Shown here: one piece after another, positions 23,991 to 31,878 of the stretch
Numbering within the stretch: position 1 is the stretch's first letter
Layout: every line of letters begins with the position of its first letter
DNA from: Candidatus Aenigmatarchaeota archaeon
GTDB taxonomy: Archaea; Aenigmatarchaeota; Aenigmatarchaeia; CG10238-14; SCSR01
NCBI GenBank assembly: GCA_018304615.1
Contig: JAGVVV010000006.1
Location: forward strand, 1 to 58,926
Reading direction: 5' to 3'
DNA: 58,926 nucleotides
The notes under the pieces: model-generated
Databases searched by the model: none
The model's input: only the letters and a program-made list of their open reading frames with translations
What the model was told of the DNA's origin: nothing
Program-made: the position numbers and the translations under genes

Positions 23991-25258
23991 ACCTTGTAAA
24001 GTTCCTGTTGCTGTTTGGGTTTCCTGATGAAGAAGAAATAGATTGATGGAACCAAAAACGCTATCACTGCTACAATTAAAAGAAGGTAGACGTTGTTGAA
24101 ATCAAAACCGCCGCACTTCTCGCCTGGACAGCATCCTATTTTTGTTGTTGTGCTGTTGCAAACCTTGTATCCTTTCTGAGAATCGGTCTTGCAAGCAGGA
24201 GATGTTTGGGTCCCATTGGAACAAGTGGAAGATCCACAATCCGAATCTTTTGAGCACTGGTCAAGTGTCGTGGTTGTAGTAGTTGTCGTAGTAGTTGATG
24301 ATGTAGAGGAAGTTGTCCCACCGCCAATAATTGTTTTGGTTGCGCTGGTCACAGGGAGTCCGTTAACGACAGCCTTGGATAGTGTGTTCACACCAGCGGC
24401 AGTGATAGAGACAAGTTGAACTGTAAATGTTTGTCCTGAAGAAATTTGACTGCTCATGGTATACTGGACTAGTAAATTGACGGTTGTGTTAGTCTGAATC
24501 TTGTATGGTGAAGACGAGAGATCCAACCTCAAGACACCGTCGTCTGACAGGAACTGCCCATAGCCTAAAAGTGGCTCTCCCTGATCAACAACTCCATTTG
24601 AATTAGAATCATCAAAGACTTTTACAATTGTAATTCCATTCCTGTCATCTCCGGCTCCTGATGGAATGAAATCCAAGGAAGTTATTTGTATTGGTTCGGC
24701 CTGATCTCCGGTAATTCTGATCTGAAGCATGACATTGTTCCTGATGTTCGCGTCGTATGAATAAGTGTGGCTAGGAGGAGATTGAGAACCGACCGAGAAG
24801 CCCAAAGTCGGGATGGGTGCTCTGATGACTGAAATTCCGCCTCCTCCGCCGCTGTAATTACAGTCCCCTCCGTTCCCGCAACTTCCTATGTCAAAAAGAT
24901 TGTTGTTATTGACGTCTGCTATCAAATCATAGGTTCCGGCAATCAAGACCGGAGTCCAGAAAGACCTGACATCGAAACCACCAGAAGAATTTGTCGTTAT
25001 CGACACAGGACCCAACACCTGGCCGGAATTCAGAACTGTGAGGTTGGCAATGCTCGCATTATGGTTTCTCAAATAGACGTTGACTGTAGCAGATGCATTT
25101 GTTATGTTGTTTGCTACGATGTACATGGTCTCGTTTGTCATGAATGACACTTGCTGAGTTCCGTTAGAGCTTGTTGTCATTATAACTTGAGCAGTTGAAA
25201 GACTAGCAAATGACAGAAATGATAAGGTAAAAATGAACAGGAAATTCAACTTTCCCAT
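23987..25258 (-). CDS. surface protein with Cys-rich segment and C-terminal anchor
   Basis: A signal peptide (MGKLNFLFIFTLSFLSFASL), a long extracytoplasmic region of beta-type repeats (SVLNSGQVLGPVSITTNSSG style), a calcium-loop-like DDSNSNGVVDQGE, a poly-threonine linker, an eight-cysteine segment (CSKDSDCGSSTC to CCPGEKC), and a C-terminal helix with a KPKQQQ tail. The frame continues upstream to 25303 but overlaps the 87-residue gene, so ATG 25258 is preferred. Confidence 0.7.
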   Translation of the reverse strand: MGKLNFLFIFTLSFLSFASLSTAQVIMTTSSNGTQQVSFMTNETMYIVANNITNASATVNVYLRNHNASIANLTVLNSGQVLGPVSITTNSSGGFDVRSFWTPVLIAGTYDLIADVNNNNLFDIGSCGNGGDCNYSGGGGGISVIRAPIPTLGFSVGSQSPPSHTYSYDANIRNNVMLQIRITGDQAEPIQITSLDFIPSGAGDDRNGITIVKVFDDSNSNGVVDQGEPLLGYGQFLSDDGVLRLDLSSSPYKIQTNTTVNLLVQYTMSSQISSGQTFTVQLVSITAAGVNTLSKAVVNGLPVTSATKTIIGGGTTSSTSSTTTTTTTTTTLDQCSKDSDCGSSTCSNGTQTSPACKTDSQKGYKVCNSTTTKIGCCPGEKCGGFDFNNVYLLLIVAVIAFLVPSIYFFFIRKPKQQQELYKV

Positions 25259-25289
25259 GTAAATTCTATGATGATATTTAATAATAAAC

Positions 25290-25553
25290 CTAGGAAGCTC
25301 CATTGCCTACCCCCACAGGTATTTTAGGAGGGGTGCGAATCCGATATCCATTTTTTCTGAAAATTTCTGCACTGTACAGTTTGTTCTTAATCTTTATCTC
25401 CCTATTGATATCCTGTCGTCTGTGAGCATGATCCCAATATTCGACAACAAATCGTTCAGCATAAAATTTAATATTAACAAACTCGCCCCTATATTTCGTC
25501 ACTACTTTTTTTGCCATATTCACATATTTTTCTCGTTCTTCTGCAGATAACAT
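25290..25553 (-). CDS. hypothetical basic protein, 87 aa
   Basis: A soluble, strongly basic frame (VKIYAERF-like beta stretch FVNIKFYAERFVVEYWDHAH, tail GYRIRTPPKIPVGVG). It starts at an ATG with an AT-rich upstream region. No family is recognised. It ends 31 bases before the surface protein start. Confidence 0.5.
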   Translation of the reverse strand: MLSAEEREKYVNMAKKVVTKYRGEFVNIKFYAERFVVEYWDHAHRRQDINREIKIKNKLYSAEIFRKNGYRIRTPPKIPVGVGNGAS

Positions 25554-25678
25554 GGAATTATCTTTGTAACAATAACTATTAAAATGTTTTAGAAAATATT
25601 TTTTTGTTGAAAAAATTTAAGAAAAAAATTCTTATGAAACTTTTTAAGTAAGGAATGCAATATATCTTATAAGATTAA

Positions 25679-26743
25679 ATGAAAAATAATTTCGTAGAAA
25701 AAAAATTAGAGCCCATCGAAGTCAATAAAAAAACGATTTCAGAACTTCTTTCTTCAATGGCAAAAACTGGATTTCAGGGAAAAAGTTTAGGCAGAGTTGT
25801 TGACATTTGGGAAGAAATGGTGAAGGACAAGAATCTTACAATCGTAATGGGATATGCAGGATCATTGAGCACGACTGGACAATGGACGATTGTTAAATGG
25901 TTGATGGAACACAGGTATATTGACGTTTTGGTCTCGACCGGAGCAAACATTTCTGAAGATATTATTCCAGCCATGGGATTCAATTATTATCAGGGAACTA
26001 CAAATGTCGATGACACTGAACTTTTCAAAAGTGACATTAACAGATATTATGACGTCTACGGCAAAGAGCAAGATTACATCAAGATGACTGAGTTTATTGC
26101 AGATTTTATTGTCACACTTGACGAAGACCACGCATATACCTCAAGAGAATTTTTATATCTTTTTGGAAAATGGTTGACTAAAAAAGGGATTCACAGCATT
26201 GTCGCAGCTGCTGCCGAGAACGGCGTTCCTGTGTTTTGTCCAGCGATTATAGACAGCCCGTACGGAGATGCTGCACTGATAGCAAAAGCCCGTGGCTTCA
26301 ACCTTAAACTCGATTCGATAAAAGAATATGCAGAATTCATGTCAATGCCAGAACATTTCAAAGATGTCGGAGTCATCTATATCGGCGGAGGAGTTCCAAA
26401 AGACATAATTCAACTTTTGGCCGTTACTGCTGACCTGATGTACAAGGACAGAAAAGTTCCAAACAGGCCAGGCAAGATGTCTAGATCAGGCGCAACCAAC
26501 GAGAATTACTACCCTCACAAATACGCGATTCAGATCACTACAGATTCCCCCCAATGGGGAGGATTGAGCGGATGCACGTTCGAAGAAGCAACCAGCTGGG
26601 GCAAGGAAATTAAAGGAGGGAAGAATGTTGCTTGTTATGTAGATGCTACTATCGCATTGCCTCTGATTTCTCATGCACTCAACGAAAGGATTGGAAATAG
26701 AAGGAAGCACGCGACTGACTTTTCATGGATGTTTAAACAGTAA
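25679..26743 (+). CDS. dys: deoxyhypusine synthase
   Basis: The product transfers the butylamine part of spermidine to a lysine of aIF5A, the first step of hypusine formation. Clear family blocks are TIVMGYAGSLSTTGQWTI, STGANISEDI, IGGGVPKDI, and the active-site region FEEATSWGKEIKGG whose SWGK lysine forms the enzyme intermediate. At 354 residues it is full length. A long AT-rich leader with TATA-like TTTTTAAG precedes the ATG. Confidence 0.94.
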   Translation: MKNNFVEKKLEPIEVNKKTISELLSSMAKTGFQGKSLGRVVDIWEEMVKDKNLTIVMGYAGSLSTTGQWTIVKWLMEHRYIDVLVSTGANISEDIIPAMGFNYYQGTTNVDDTELFKSDINRYYDVYGKEQDYIKMTEFIADFIVTLDEDHAYTSREFLYLFGKWLTKKGIHSIVAAAAENGVPVFCPAIIDSPYGDAALIAKARGFNLKLDSIKEYAEFMSMPEHFKDVGVIYIGGGVPKDIIQLLAVTADLMYKDRKVPNRPGKMSRSGATNENYYPHKYAIQITTDSPQWGGLSGCTFEEATSWGKEIKGGKNVACYVDATIALPLISHALNERIGNRRKHATDFSWMFKQ

Positions 26744-26753
26744 TTCAAATGAA

Positions 26754-26990
26754 TTAATAGAAAGAAATTTCATAAGGTAATTCTTTTTCAGGAATCGGAG
26801 TAGTTATCTTAACATATTCTCTCTTTATTTGAACGTCTCTTTTTTTTCGTGTTCTATTTTCAAAATATGTTATTACTTGATCACGAGTCATTCCAGTCAA
26901 ATTTGCAAAATACCCAAAAGTTTGAAAATTATTAGATAGCAATTCTTCAATGGTCCAAATTTTAGGTTCTATTTCTTTTACCCTAGTCAA
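26754..26990 (-). CDS. hypothetical protein, 78 aa
   Basis: A soluble frame whose middle (TGMTRDQVITYFENRTRKKR) reads like a helix-turn-helix with a basic recognition helix, so DNA binding is possible. It converges on the deoxyhypusine synthase gene. No family is recognised and the frame is short. Confidence 0.5.
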   Translation of the reverse strand: MTRVKEIEPKIWTIEELLSNNFQTFGYFANLTGMTRDQVITYFENRTRKKRDVQIKREYVKITTPIPEKELPYEISFY

Positions 26991-27093
26991 CTAAACACCT
27001 ATCTTAATGTGATACGTTAAAAATTTAAATGTGTCAATTCACCGGAAATCTACTTACCAATAGATGTTAACCTCACAATAATTTCTAGAATTC

Positions 27094-27348
27094 ATGCTGG
27101 TGCATTGTGATAACTGCGGAGAGGAGATGATAGTTGCCAGTTTCACCCGTACAGTTGAAAAGCTCAAGATACTTCCGAGAGCAGAGACTAGATTCTGGTT
27201 GGTGAAATTCGTATGTCCTTTCTGTTATTTTGTAAAAACATTGTCAATAGACCTTCTTTCAGGAAACCGATATTTCACTACACTGGCTGCAAACACTCTC
27301 TGGTATTATTGCATTCTGAAAGGAAAATGGAAATTATCTCAGAAATAA
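27094..27348 (+). CDS. zinc-ribbon-like small protein
   Basis: An 84-residue frame with CDNCGEEM near the N-terminus and CPFCYF at about residue 48, the two knuckles of a zinc ribbon with a long insert. The C-terminal half is hydrophobic and aromatic (TLAANTLWYYCILKGKW). Function unknown. It converges on the PadR gene. Confidence 0.6.
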   Translation: MLVHCDNCGEEMIVASFTRTVEKLKILPRAETRFWLVKFVCPFCYFVKTLSIDLLSGNRYFTTLAANTLWYYCILKGKWKLSQK

Positions 27349-27351
27349 AAT

Positions 27352-27651
27352 TCATGACCTGAAAACATCGGCAAAACATCTGATGAAATATTCCCTTGCG
27401 TATTTCACTGACTTCTCCCCATCCGAAGTAAGCGAGTAAACAATGGTCTTTCCTTTCTTTATTCCTTTGATAAGATTCTTTTTTTTCAGGTCTTTCAATG
27501 CCGGATAAATCGTTCCCGCCTTGGGTTTTTCTCCACGCCTTTTGCCAATCTCTTCAGCAATCGCATCACCGTGCATGGATTTTTTCGATAATAAATAAAG
27601 TATCTGAAAAGAGAGCATCCCCCTCATGTCGCATCCACAATTTCCTTGCAT
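27352..27651 (-). CDS. PadR family transcriptional regulator
   Basis: A 99-residue winged-helix protein: MLSFQILYLLSKKSMHGDAI, then KAGTIYPALKDLKKKNLI (recognition helix region) and the wing GKTIVYSLTSDGEK. It starts with a short CGCD-containing N-terminus (NCGCDMRG), cysteines that might sense metal or redox state. It is divergent from the small gene at 27745, with palindromic elements in both promoters, so autorepression is likely. Confidence 0.88.
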   Translation of the reverse strand: MQGNCGCDMRGMLSFQILYLLSKKSMHGDAIAEEIGKRRGEKPKAGTIYPALKDLKKKNLIKGIKKGKTIVYSLTSDGEKSVKYAREYFIRCFADVFRS

Positions 27652-27660
27652 AATAATACA

Positions 27661-27672
27661 TAGGGTGTCCTA
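27661..27672. promoter_or_regulatory. PadR-promoter operator
   Basis: TAGGGTGTCCTA (27661-27672) lies 10 bases upstream of the PadR start and next to the TATA element (TTTAAATATA on the minus strand, about 27674-27684). It matches the palindrome TAGGACGTCCTA at 3431 in 10 of 12 positions, and TATATAT follows it in both places. Confidence 0.55.
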
Positions 27673-27710
27673 TATATTTAAATACCTGCAGATTCAATTA
27701 ATTTGTAATA

Positions 27711-27740
27711 TTGGATACCCTATAACGAAGGAGGTGTGAT
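27711..27740 (+). promoter_or_regulatory. operator half and ribosome binding site of the 47-aa gene
   Basis: GGATACCCTA (27713-27722) is the inverted counterpart of TAGGGTGTCC at 27661 with one mismatch. It sits where transcription of the plus-strand gene should start (TATA-like AATTAATTT about 25 bases upstream). AAGGAGGTGTGAT (27728-27740) is a full-strength Shine-Dalgarno before the ATG at 27745. Confidence 0.55.
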
Positions 27741-27744
27741 AAAA

Positions 27745-27888
27745 ATGTGCGGTGAATTCGGAAGTGGAATGAGAGGCTTCTTTACAAAGGAAGAAAGGAT
27801 AGAGATGCTCAAGGAGTATAAAGAATCTCTAGAGAGCGAAGCCAAAGGGGTTTCTGAAAGGATCAAAGAGTTAGAAAAGAATAATTGA
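27745..27888 (+). CDS. small coiled-coil protein, 47 aa (DUF5320-like)
   Basis: MCGEFGSGMRGFFTKEE then a long charged helix (IEMLKEYKESLESEAKG to RIKELEKN). The glycine/cysteine-containing N-terminus plus coiled coil resembles short DUF5320-type archaeal proteins often found with PadR regulators or iron-sulfur proteins; this match is from memory. It has a very strong ribosome binding site and is followed by the LUD protein 35 bases later, so the two form an operon under the PadR operator. Confidence 0.65.
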   Translation: MCGEFGSGMRGFFTKEERIEMLKEYKESLESEAKGVSERIKELEKNN

Positions 27889-27923
27889 TCCTTTTCTTTC
27901 TTATTTTTTTAAAAAGTGATGAG

Positions 27924-28532
27924 ATGGATTGGACTAAACTACCAGAAGATATTATAATAGAAAAAACTTCGAACAACCTCAAACAAAGAGGTGTAGAGAC
28001 ATTCATTGTTAACACGCGCGACGAAGCGAAGAAAAAAGTTTTGGAGCTGGTTCCTGAAGGGTCGGAAGTCATGAACAATACATCAGTTACTCTGGATCAA
28101 ATTGGGGTGTCAAAAGAAATCTTGGAAAGTGGAAGGTACAACGCATTAAGGAAAATTATTATGTCAACCAGTGATAAGGAACAAAGGCAGAAATGGAGAA
28201 AGATTACAGCTACTGCAGAGTATTCTATTGGCAGTGTTCAAGCTGTCACAGAAGATGGACAAGTTGTCATTGTGTCAAACACCGGTAGTCAATTATCACC
28301 TTACGCTTCAGGTGCAGCAAATGTTGTCTGGGTCGTCGGAACGCAAAAAATAGTTAAAAATTTGGATGAAGCTTTTAAAAGAATAAGAGAATATACGCTT
28401 CCTTTAGAGAGTGAACGAATGAAGAAAGCTTACGGAGTTGGAAGCAACATAAGCAAAATTCTGATAATCGAAAAGGAAGTCGTACCTGGAAGAACAAAAC
28501 TGATTTTTGTAAAAGAAAATCTTGGATTCTGA
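27924..28532 (+). CDS. LUD-domain protein (LutC/YkgG-like)
   Basis: A 202-residue soluble protein of the LUD (lactate utilisation, DUF162) fold: NTRDEAKKKVLELVPEGSEV, then ATAEYSIGSVQAVTEDGQVV and NTGSQLSPYASGAANVVWVVG. Family members sit in lactate oxidation complexes but stand-alone copies are often unassigned. ATG 27924 is preferred to an in-frame TTG at 27885, which would overlap the small gene. Probably regulated with the 47-aa gene by PadR. Confidence 0.82.
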   Translation: MDWTKLPEDIIIEKTSNNLKQRGVETFIVNTRDEAKKKVLELVPEGSEVMNNTSVTLDQIGVSKEILESGRYNALRKIIMSTSDKEQRQKWRKITATAEYSIGSVQAVTEDGQVVIVSNTGSQLSPYASGAANVVWVVGTQKIVKNLDEAFKRIREYTLPLESERMKKAYGVGSNISKILIIEKEVVPGRTKLIFVKENLGF

Positions 28533-28582
28533 TTTATAAAGAATGTTTTTCAAATAAAATGAATGGTTGAAATTTTAAAAAA

Positions 28583-28612
28583 GGTTCGAAGCGAGACTTG
28601 AACCAGATGGGT
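28583..28612 (-). other. weak tRNA-end-like fragment
   Basis: GGTTCGAAGCGAGACTTGAACCAG resembles the T-arm region of a tRNA on the minus strand (CTGGTTCAAGTCTCG), but the stem does not pair well and no tRNA body is present. It lies between the LUD gene and the GH130-like gene, whose other end abuts a complete tRNA. Confidence 0.35.
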
Positions 28613-28618
28613 ATATCT

Positions 28619-29737
28619 TTATCTAAATGTTAAAGGTTCAGAGAAATCCAATAAATCTTCCATAAGCAATTCTACCATCACAACCGCCGTGTCTCCTAGA
28701 TTGAGAGGAATATCAACTTTATCGATACTATCGACATTAAACATCTTATCAACATTATCAAGTTTTTCCTTGCTTCTAGGAATTATGGCACCACTGTAAA
28801 TCACCTTTTTGCCCTCTGGTCGCAATTCTTCATATGTCCAATCCGTCTCTTCCTTCAATTTTTCCCTGATCATTTTAGGAGTTAAAAAAGGTTCTTCACT
28901 AATTCTCCACTCACCTGATTTCCATACTGCTGTACCAATCGAATACTCATAAATTCTGTCATGGACTTGAACCCCGTGTAAAATAAAAAGTTTTGATTCA
29001 TCTGATAGTTCTATAGGTAATCCGGTAAATCCTATATTTTGAGATGCCCAATAAGGCCTGTGTTTAATTTCCTCATCCCGAGTTTCTGTTTTTCCACCGG
29101 ATTTTTTAATATATCTAAAAACAGGAGTGTGTTTGACAAGTCTAAATACTACTTCCCTTTCATTTTCATTTCTACTCAAAGGAAGGACATTTTTACCGAT
29201 CTGATTTCCATATACATCCACATCCTCCAGTTCCTTATACGGTGGTTTTAAAGTCGCTCCTACAGGACCTGGGAGGGTCTCTCCATTTTCTCCACGGCGT
29301 AAATAATTATAACAAACATAAGTTTCACCACTTTTATCAGGCAGTCCTGCGCGAACGTCTTCAACAGGATTTACAATATTTTTATCGTTCATTTCAGGAA
29401 ACATTAAATCTCCTTTATGTTTGATATTCTGAAAATCCCAATCCATATGATATACTCCGATCCTTTCGGTTGGATCATAACTATTTTGACGGTAAGATAT
29501 CCATCTTACTATAAGTTCTACTCCTTCCTCTCTAGGTATAGCAGCAGGATTTAGGGGATATAATTTTTTTCCTTTAGATTCATCATAACAGGGAACTAAA
29601 AGCGGAATAGGGCCTACAATCTCAACTAGCGATATCATAAGATCTCCTAACGAATACCCACCTAATAAAAATATCGAAAGATAAGAATTTACTATTGTAT
29701 CTGATTGAAAAATTCTTTGAGAAAAATCCAAGTGCAT
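28619..29737 (-). CDS. GH130-like glycoside phosphorylase/hydrolase
   Basis: A 372-residue protein with the five-bladed propeller pattern of GH130 enzymes, which cleave beta-mannosides: YHMDWDFQNIKHKGDLMFPE, NPVEDVRAG, VVFRLVKHTPVFRYIK, and the blade IGFTGLPIELSDESKLFILH followed by YSIGTAVW and KVIYSGAIIPRS. It is divergent, so substrate and phosphorolysis versus hydrolysis are open. The first 30 residues contain a hydrophobic stretch that may be part of the fold. It is the only gene between a tRNA 3' end and a tRNA-like fragment. Confidence 0.6.
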   Translation of the reverse strand: MHLDFSQRIFQSDTIVNSYLSIFLLGGYSLGDLMISLVEIVGPIPLLVPCYDESKGKKLYPLNPAAIPREEGVELIVRWISYRQNSYDPTERIGVYHMDWDFQNIKHKGDLMFPEMNDKNIVNPVEDVRAGLPDKSGETYVCYNYLRRGENGETLPGPVGATLKPPYKELEDVDVYGNQIGKNVLPLSRNENEREVVFRLVKHTPVFRYIKKSGGKTETRDEEIKHRPYWASQNIGFTGLPIELSDESKLFILHGVQVHDRIYEYSIGTAVWKSGEWRISEEPFLTPKMIREKLKEETDWTYEELRPEGKKVIYSGAIIPRSKEKLDNVDKMFNVDSIDKVDIPLNLGDTAVVMVELLMEDLLDFSEPLTFR

Positions 29738-29754
29738 TTAACTAAATAAAAAAG

Positions 29755-29909
29755 TGCTCCCACCGGGATTTGAACCCGAGTTTGCTGCTTTCGTCTCAGC
29801 CTGTCTTCGTCTGCTTTCATCTTTGCATCAAACCTTTCTGAGCAAAACTCGAAAGGGCCTTAGACGGTCTTAATGACCTGTATCCTTGACCGGACTAGAC
29901 GATGGGAGC
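29755..29909 (-). tRNA. tRNA-Glu-like gene with long insertion(s)
   Basis: On the minus strand the acceptor arms (GCTCCCA/TGGGAGC, discriminator A), a D-arm (GTCTAGTCCGG...GGAT) and the T-arm (TCGGG TTCAAAT CCCGG) are good and resemble archaeal tRNA-Glu. About 80 bases too many lie between the D- and T-arms, so one or two introns are present. A CCTTTCGAG in the middle would supply a TTC anticodon, but I could not fix the splice sites. Confidence 0.7.
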
Positions 29910-29975
29910 TTGAAACAATTCATTCTCATCTCTTTATTTAAATCTAACTTAGAATTCGTTCCATTTAATAATGAG

Positions 29976-30596
29976 TTATTGCAGTCCTAGGTTGTCTTTG
30001 ACAATATTCCAAATCTCTTGATGTATCTCGTTCAATTCCTTTGTTCCATCTATAATAAACCATTTGGTCTCTTCGTCTGGATTATTCTCTGCCAGGTGTA
30101 AATAGGTCTCTCTTATTTTCTCCTGCATCTCCCTCTCGATCTGCAGTTTGGATATGAGCTCTTTCTTGGTGAAATCCTCTATGTTGGCCTGCTGGACTCT
30201 TCCTATGCTGGTCTCAATCGGAACGTCAATGAAGAAAACTAAATTAGGTTTTATAATGTTTTTCTCTATTGTCATAAGCCAGTCAAGTGGAACCCCTCTG
30301 GAACTTTGGTATGCGAAGTTGCTGTAGCAGTATCTGTCAGAAATGACGATCTCATCTTTGTCAAGAAGTGCCTTGATTCTCTCCTGATACTGGCTCCTGT
30401 CAGCAGCGTACAGAAGAGCAAGTGTAAAAGGATCGAAACTTCCTCTCCTGGTTACTTTGGCGATGTCAGTCTCGAAATTCGGAAAACTAATCATGGTTAC
30501 TATTTTACCTCTTTCTACGAGTTTTTCAGATAAATTCTTGATCTGGGTTTTTTTTCCAGAACCAGTGATTCCCTCGAACACGATGAATGTTGGCAT
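29976..30596 (-). CDS. tmk: thymidylate kinase
   Basis: The product phosphorylates dTMP to dTDP. P-loop FEGITGSGKKTQIKNL near the N-terminus, the DR motif in ISDRYCYSNFAYQ, and the LID region VQQANIEDFTKKE. At 206 residues it is full length. The P-loop has GSGKKT where GxGKST/T is usual, a conservative change. Single gene. Confidence 0.92.
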   Translation of the reverse strand: MPTFIVFEGITGSGKKTQIKNLSEKLVERGKIVTMISFPNFETDIAKVTRRGSFDPFTLALLYAADRSQYQERIKALLDKDEIVISDRYCYSNFAYQSSRGVPLDWLMTIEKNIIKPNLVFFIDVPIETSIGRVQQANIEDFTKKELISKLQIEREMQEKIRETYLHLAENNPDEETKWFIIDGTKELNEIHQEIWNIVKDNLGLQ

Positions 30597-30630
30597 AAAA
30601 CATAGTTTGAGACTTAAATATTAATCTCGA

Positions 30631-31296
30631 CTAAAGATAGAACCCCTGCTGAGAAGTAGGGAAAATTTTACCTATAGAAACGAGAATACCTGCTGGAACA
30701 GGTACTTGATTTAACGAGTTGTAAATCTCCTTGTACCCCTTCAGAAACAAAACATCAAAGCTCTTCAGGACAACGACGACAACCTTTCCCTCCTTGTAGT
30801 AGTCCAGAACATCCTTGTTCATGCTCTTTGAAGTCAGGATATTCACCAACGTATCCTTGTCAACGACAATCCTCAAATCCGGGCTGTCAGCTTTTCTCTC
30901 AGATGTGTAAGGCACGTTCCTTTCTACTGTCACGTCAAAATACTGCCCTGTGTCAGATACTACAACCTCTATCTCAGGCTTCTCTCCATTCAGGGGATTT
31001 GTATGAAGAGAATAAGCTCCTATTTCGTTGGCCAGATAGTTGATGTCGCTTTCAAGGATCTTGGAATCTCCGCCGCCCAGAGGAAACAGATGGTTGATGG
31101 CTGAATTTATGATGTTTGGTTTTGTCGGCTTGCCAAATATCGCAGACGAAAAAATAACCAAAATGAGAGCCAAAACTACAACAATCACGATTGCTAGAGC
31201 GATAATCAACTTTTTCCTTGAATGTTTTGGAGGTGGAGTTGGTTGCGGCGGTTGAGGAGGGAGTGTTTGAGGATAGGGCGTCTGGAAGATTTCCAT
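30631..31296 (-). CDS. membrane-anchored protein with proline-rich N-terminus
   Basis: A cytoplasmic proline-rich stretch (PYPQTLPPQPPQPTPPPK) precedes a single membrane helix (LIIALAIVIVVVLALILVIF) and a 165-residue extracytoplasmic domain with no cysteine pattern. I recognise no family. It lies directly downstream of tRNA-Ile on the same strand. Confidence 0.6.
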   Translation of the reverse strand: MEIFQTPYPQTLPPQPPQPTPPPKHSRKKLIIALAIVIVVVLALILVIFSSAIFGKPTKPNIINSAINHLFPLGGGDSKILESDINYLANEIGAYSLHTNPLNGEKPEIEVVVSDTGQYFDVTVERNVPYTSERKADSPDLRIVVDKDTLVNILTSKSMNKDVLDYYKEGKVVVVVLKSFDVLFLKGYKEIYNSLNQVPVPAGILVSIGKIFPTSQQGFYL

Positions 31297-31329
31297 AAAC
31301 GATATTTAGAAAATGATGTATAAATTTGG

Positions 31330-31404
31330 TGGGCCCGGAGAGATTTGAACTCTCGACCTCCCGATTATCAGTCGGATGCTCCAACCAGGCTAAGCTACGG
31401 GCCC
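31330..31404 (-). tRNA. tRNA-Ile(GAT)
   Basis: Standard cloverleaf on the minus strand without intron: acceptor GGGCCCG/CGGGCCC with discriminator A, anticodon stem CCGAC/pairing partner around CTGATAA (anticodon GAT), T-arm GAGAG/CTCTC around TTCAAAT. CCA is not encoded. Confidence 0.95.
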
Positions 31405-31462
31405 TCAAATAACTAATATTTTATTACTCTACTTAAGTCTTTTATTAGTTAGAATTCAAAAA

Positions 31463-31534
31463 GGGCCGGTAGATCAACGGCAGATCGCTTCGTTCGCAAC
31501 GAAGAGGCTCTGGGTTCAAATCCCAGCCGGTCCA
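31463..31534 (+). tRNA. tRNA-Ala(CGC)
   Basis: Standard cloverleaf on the plus strand: acceptor GGGCCGG/CCGGTCC with the alanine identity pair G3-U70, anticodon stem CTTCG/CGAAG around TTCGCAA (anticodon CGC), T-arm CTGGG/CCCAG, discriminator A. The convergent gene at 31516 ends inside its 3' end. Confidence 0.95.
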
Positions 31535-31794
31535 TTAGTCTCGTTACTGCTTTCACTAGGATTATTTTGACTAGGATTATTTTCACCAGTTTTAGAAGAT
31601 TTGAAGACGAATTTGTACAGGATTATCGAAACCATCAAAGCGAGTAGTATGAAAACTACTGAATACTGGGTTGACGGCAAGAAGAGAAACCCTGTTACTG
31701 CTGAAAACGGATTTGCACCAGCCATCACAATGATAGCCAATACAGCGCTAGGCAATGTCTTGCCCAATACTCGGATGTTCTTTGGAAATTTCAT
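31516..31794 (-). CDS. hypothetical two-helix protein ending inside tRNA-Ala
   Basis: A 92-residue protein with two hydrophobic helices (TLPSAVLAIIVMAGA and STQYSVVFILLALMVSII) and a polar Asn/Ser/Pro tail (NPSQNNPSESSNETNG). Its last six codons and stop lie antisense to the tRNA-Ala 3' end. A palindromic operator (31807-31825) sits in its promoter. No family is recognised. Confidence 0.55.
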   Translation of the reverse strand: MKFPKNIRVLGKTLPSAVLAIIVMAGANPFSAVTGFLFLPSTQYSVVFILLALMVSIILYKFVFKSSKTGENNPSQNNPSESSNETNGPAGI

Positions 31795-31806
31795 TTTCTC
31801 ACTGTA

Positions 31807-31825
31807 TTTACTATCAAATAGTAAA
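31807..31825. promoter_or_regulatory. 19-base palindromic operator, copy 1
   Basis: TTTACTATCAAATAGTAAA is a perfect inverted repeat (8-base arms, 3-base centre) 13 bases upstream of the start of the gene at 31794. A related dyad TACTAAATAGTA lies at 31838-31849. A near-identical element occurs at 36025 in the promoter of the large surface protein gene. Confidence 0.6.
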
Positions 31826-31878
31826 GTATTTAGTCACTACTAAATAGTACTAATTAATATTATAGAATTATAACGGCG

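Noticed and set aside
24189-24419. Valine-rich frame opposite the threonine linker of the surface protein
   Set aside because: Poly-threonine codons read backwards give poly-valine; similar false frames occur opposite other Thr linkers (for example near 43621 and 16592).
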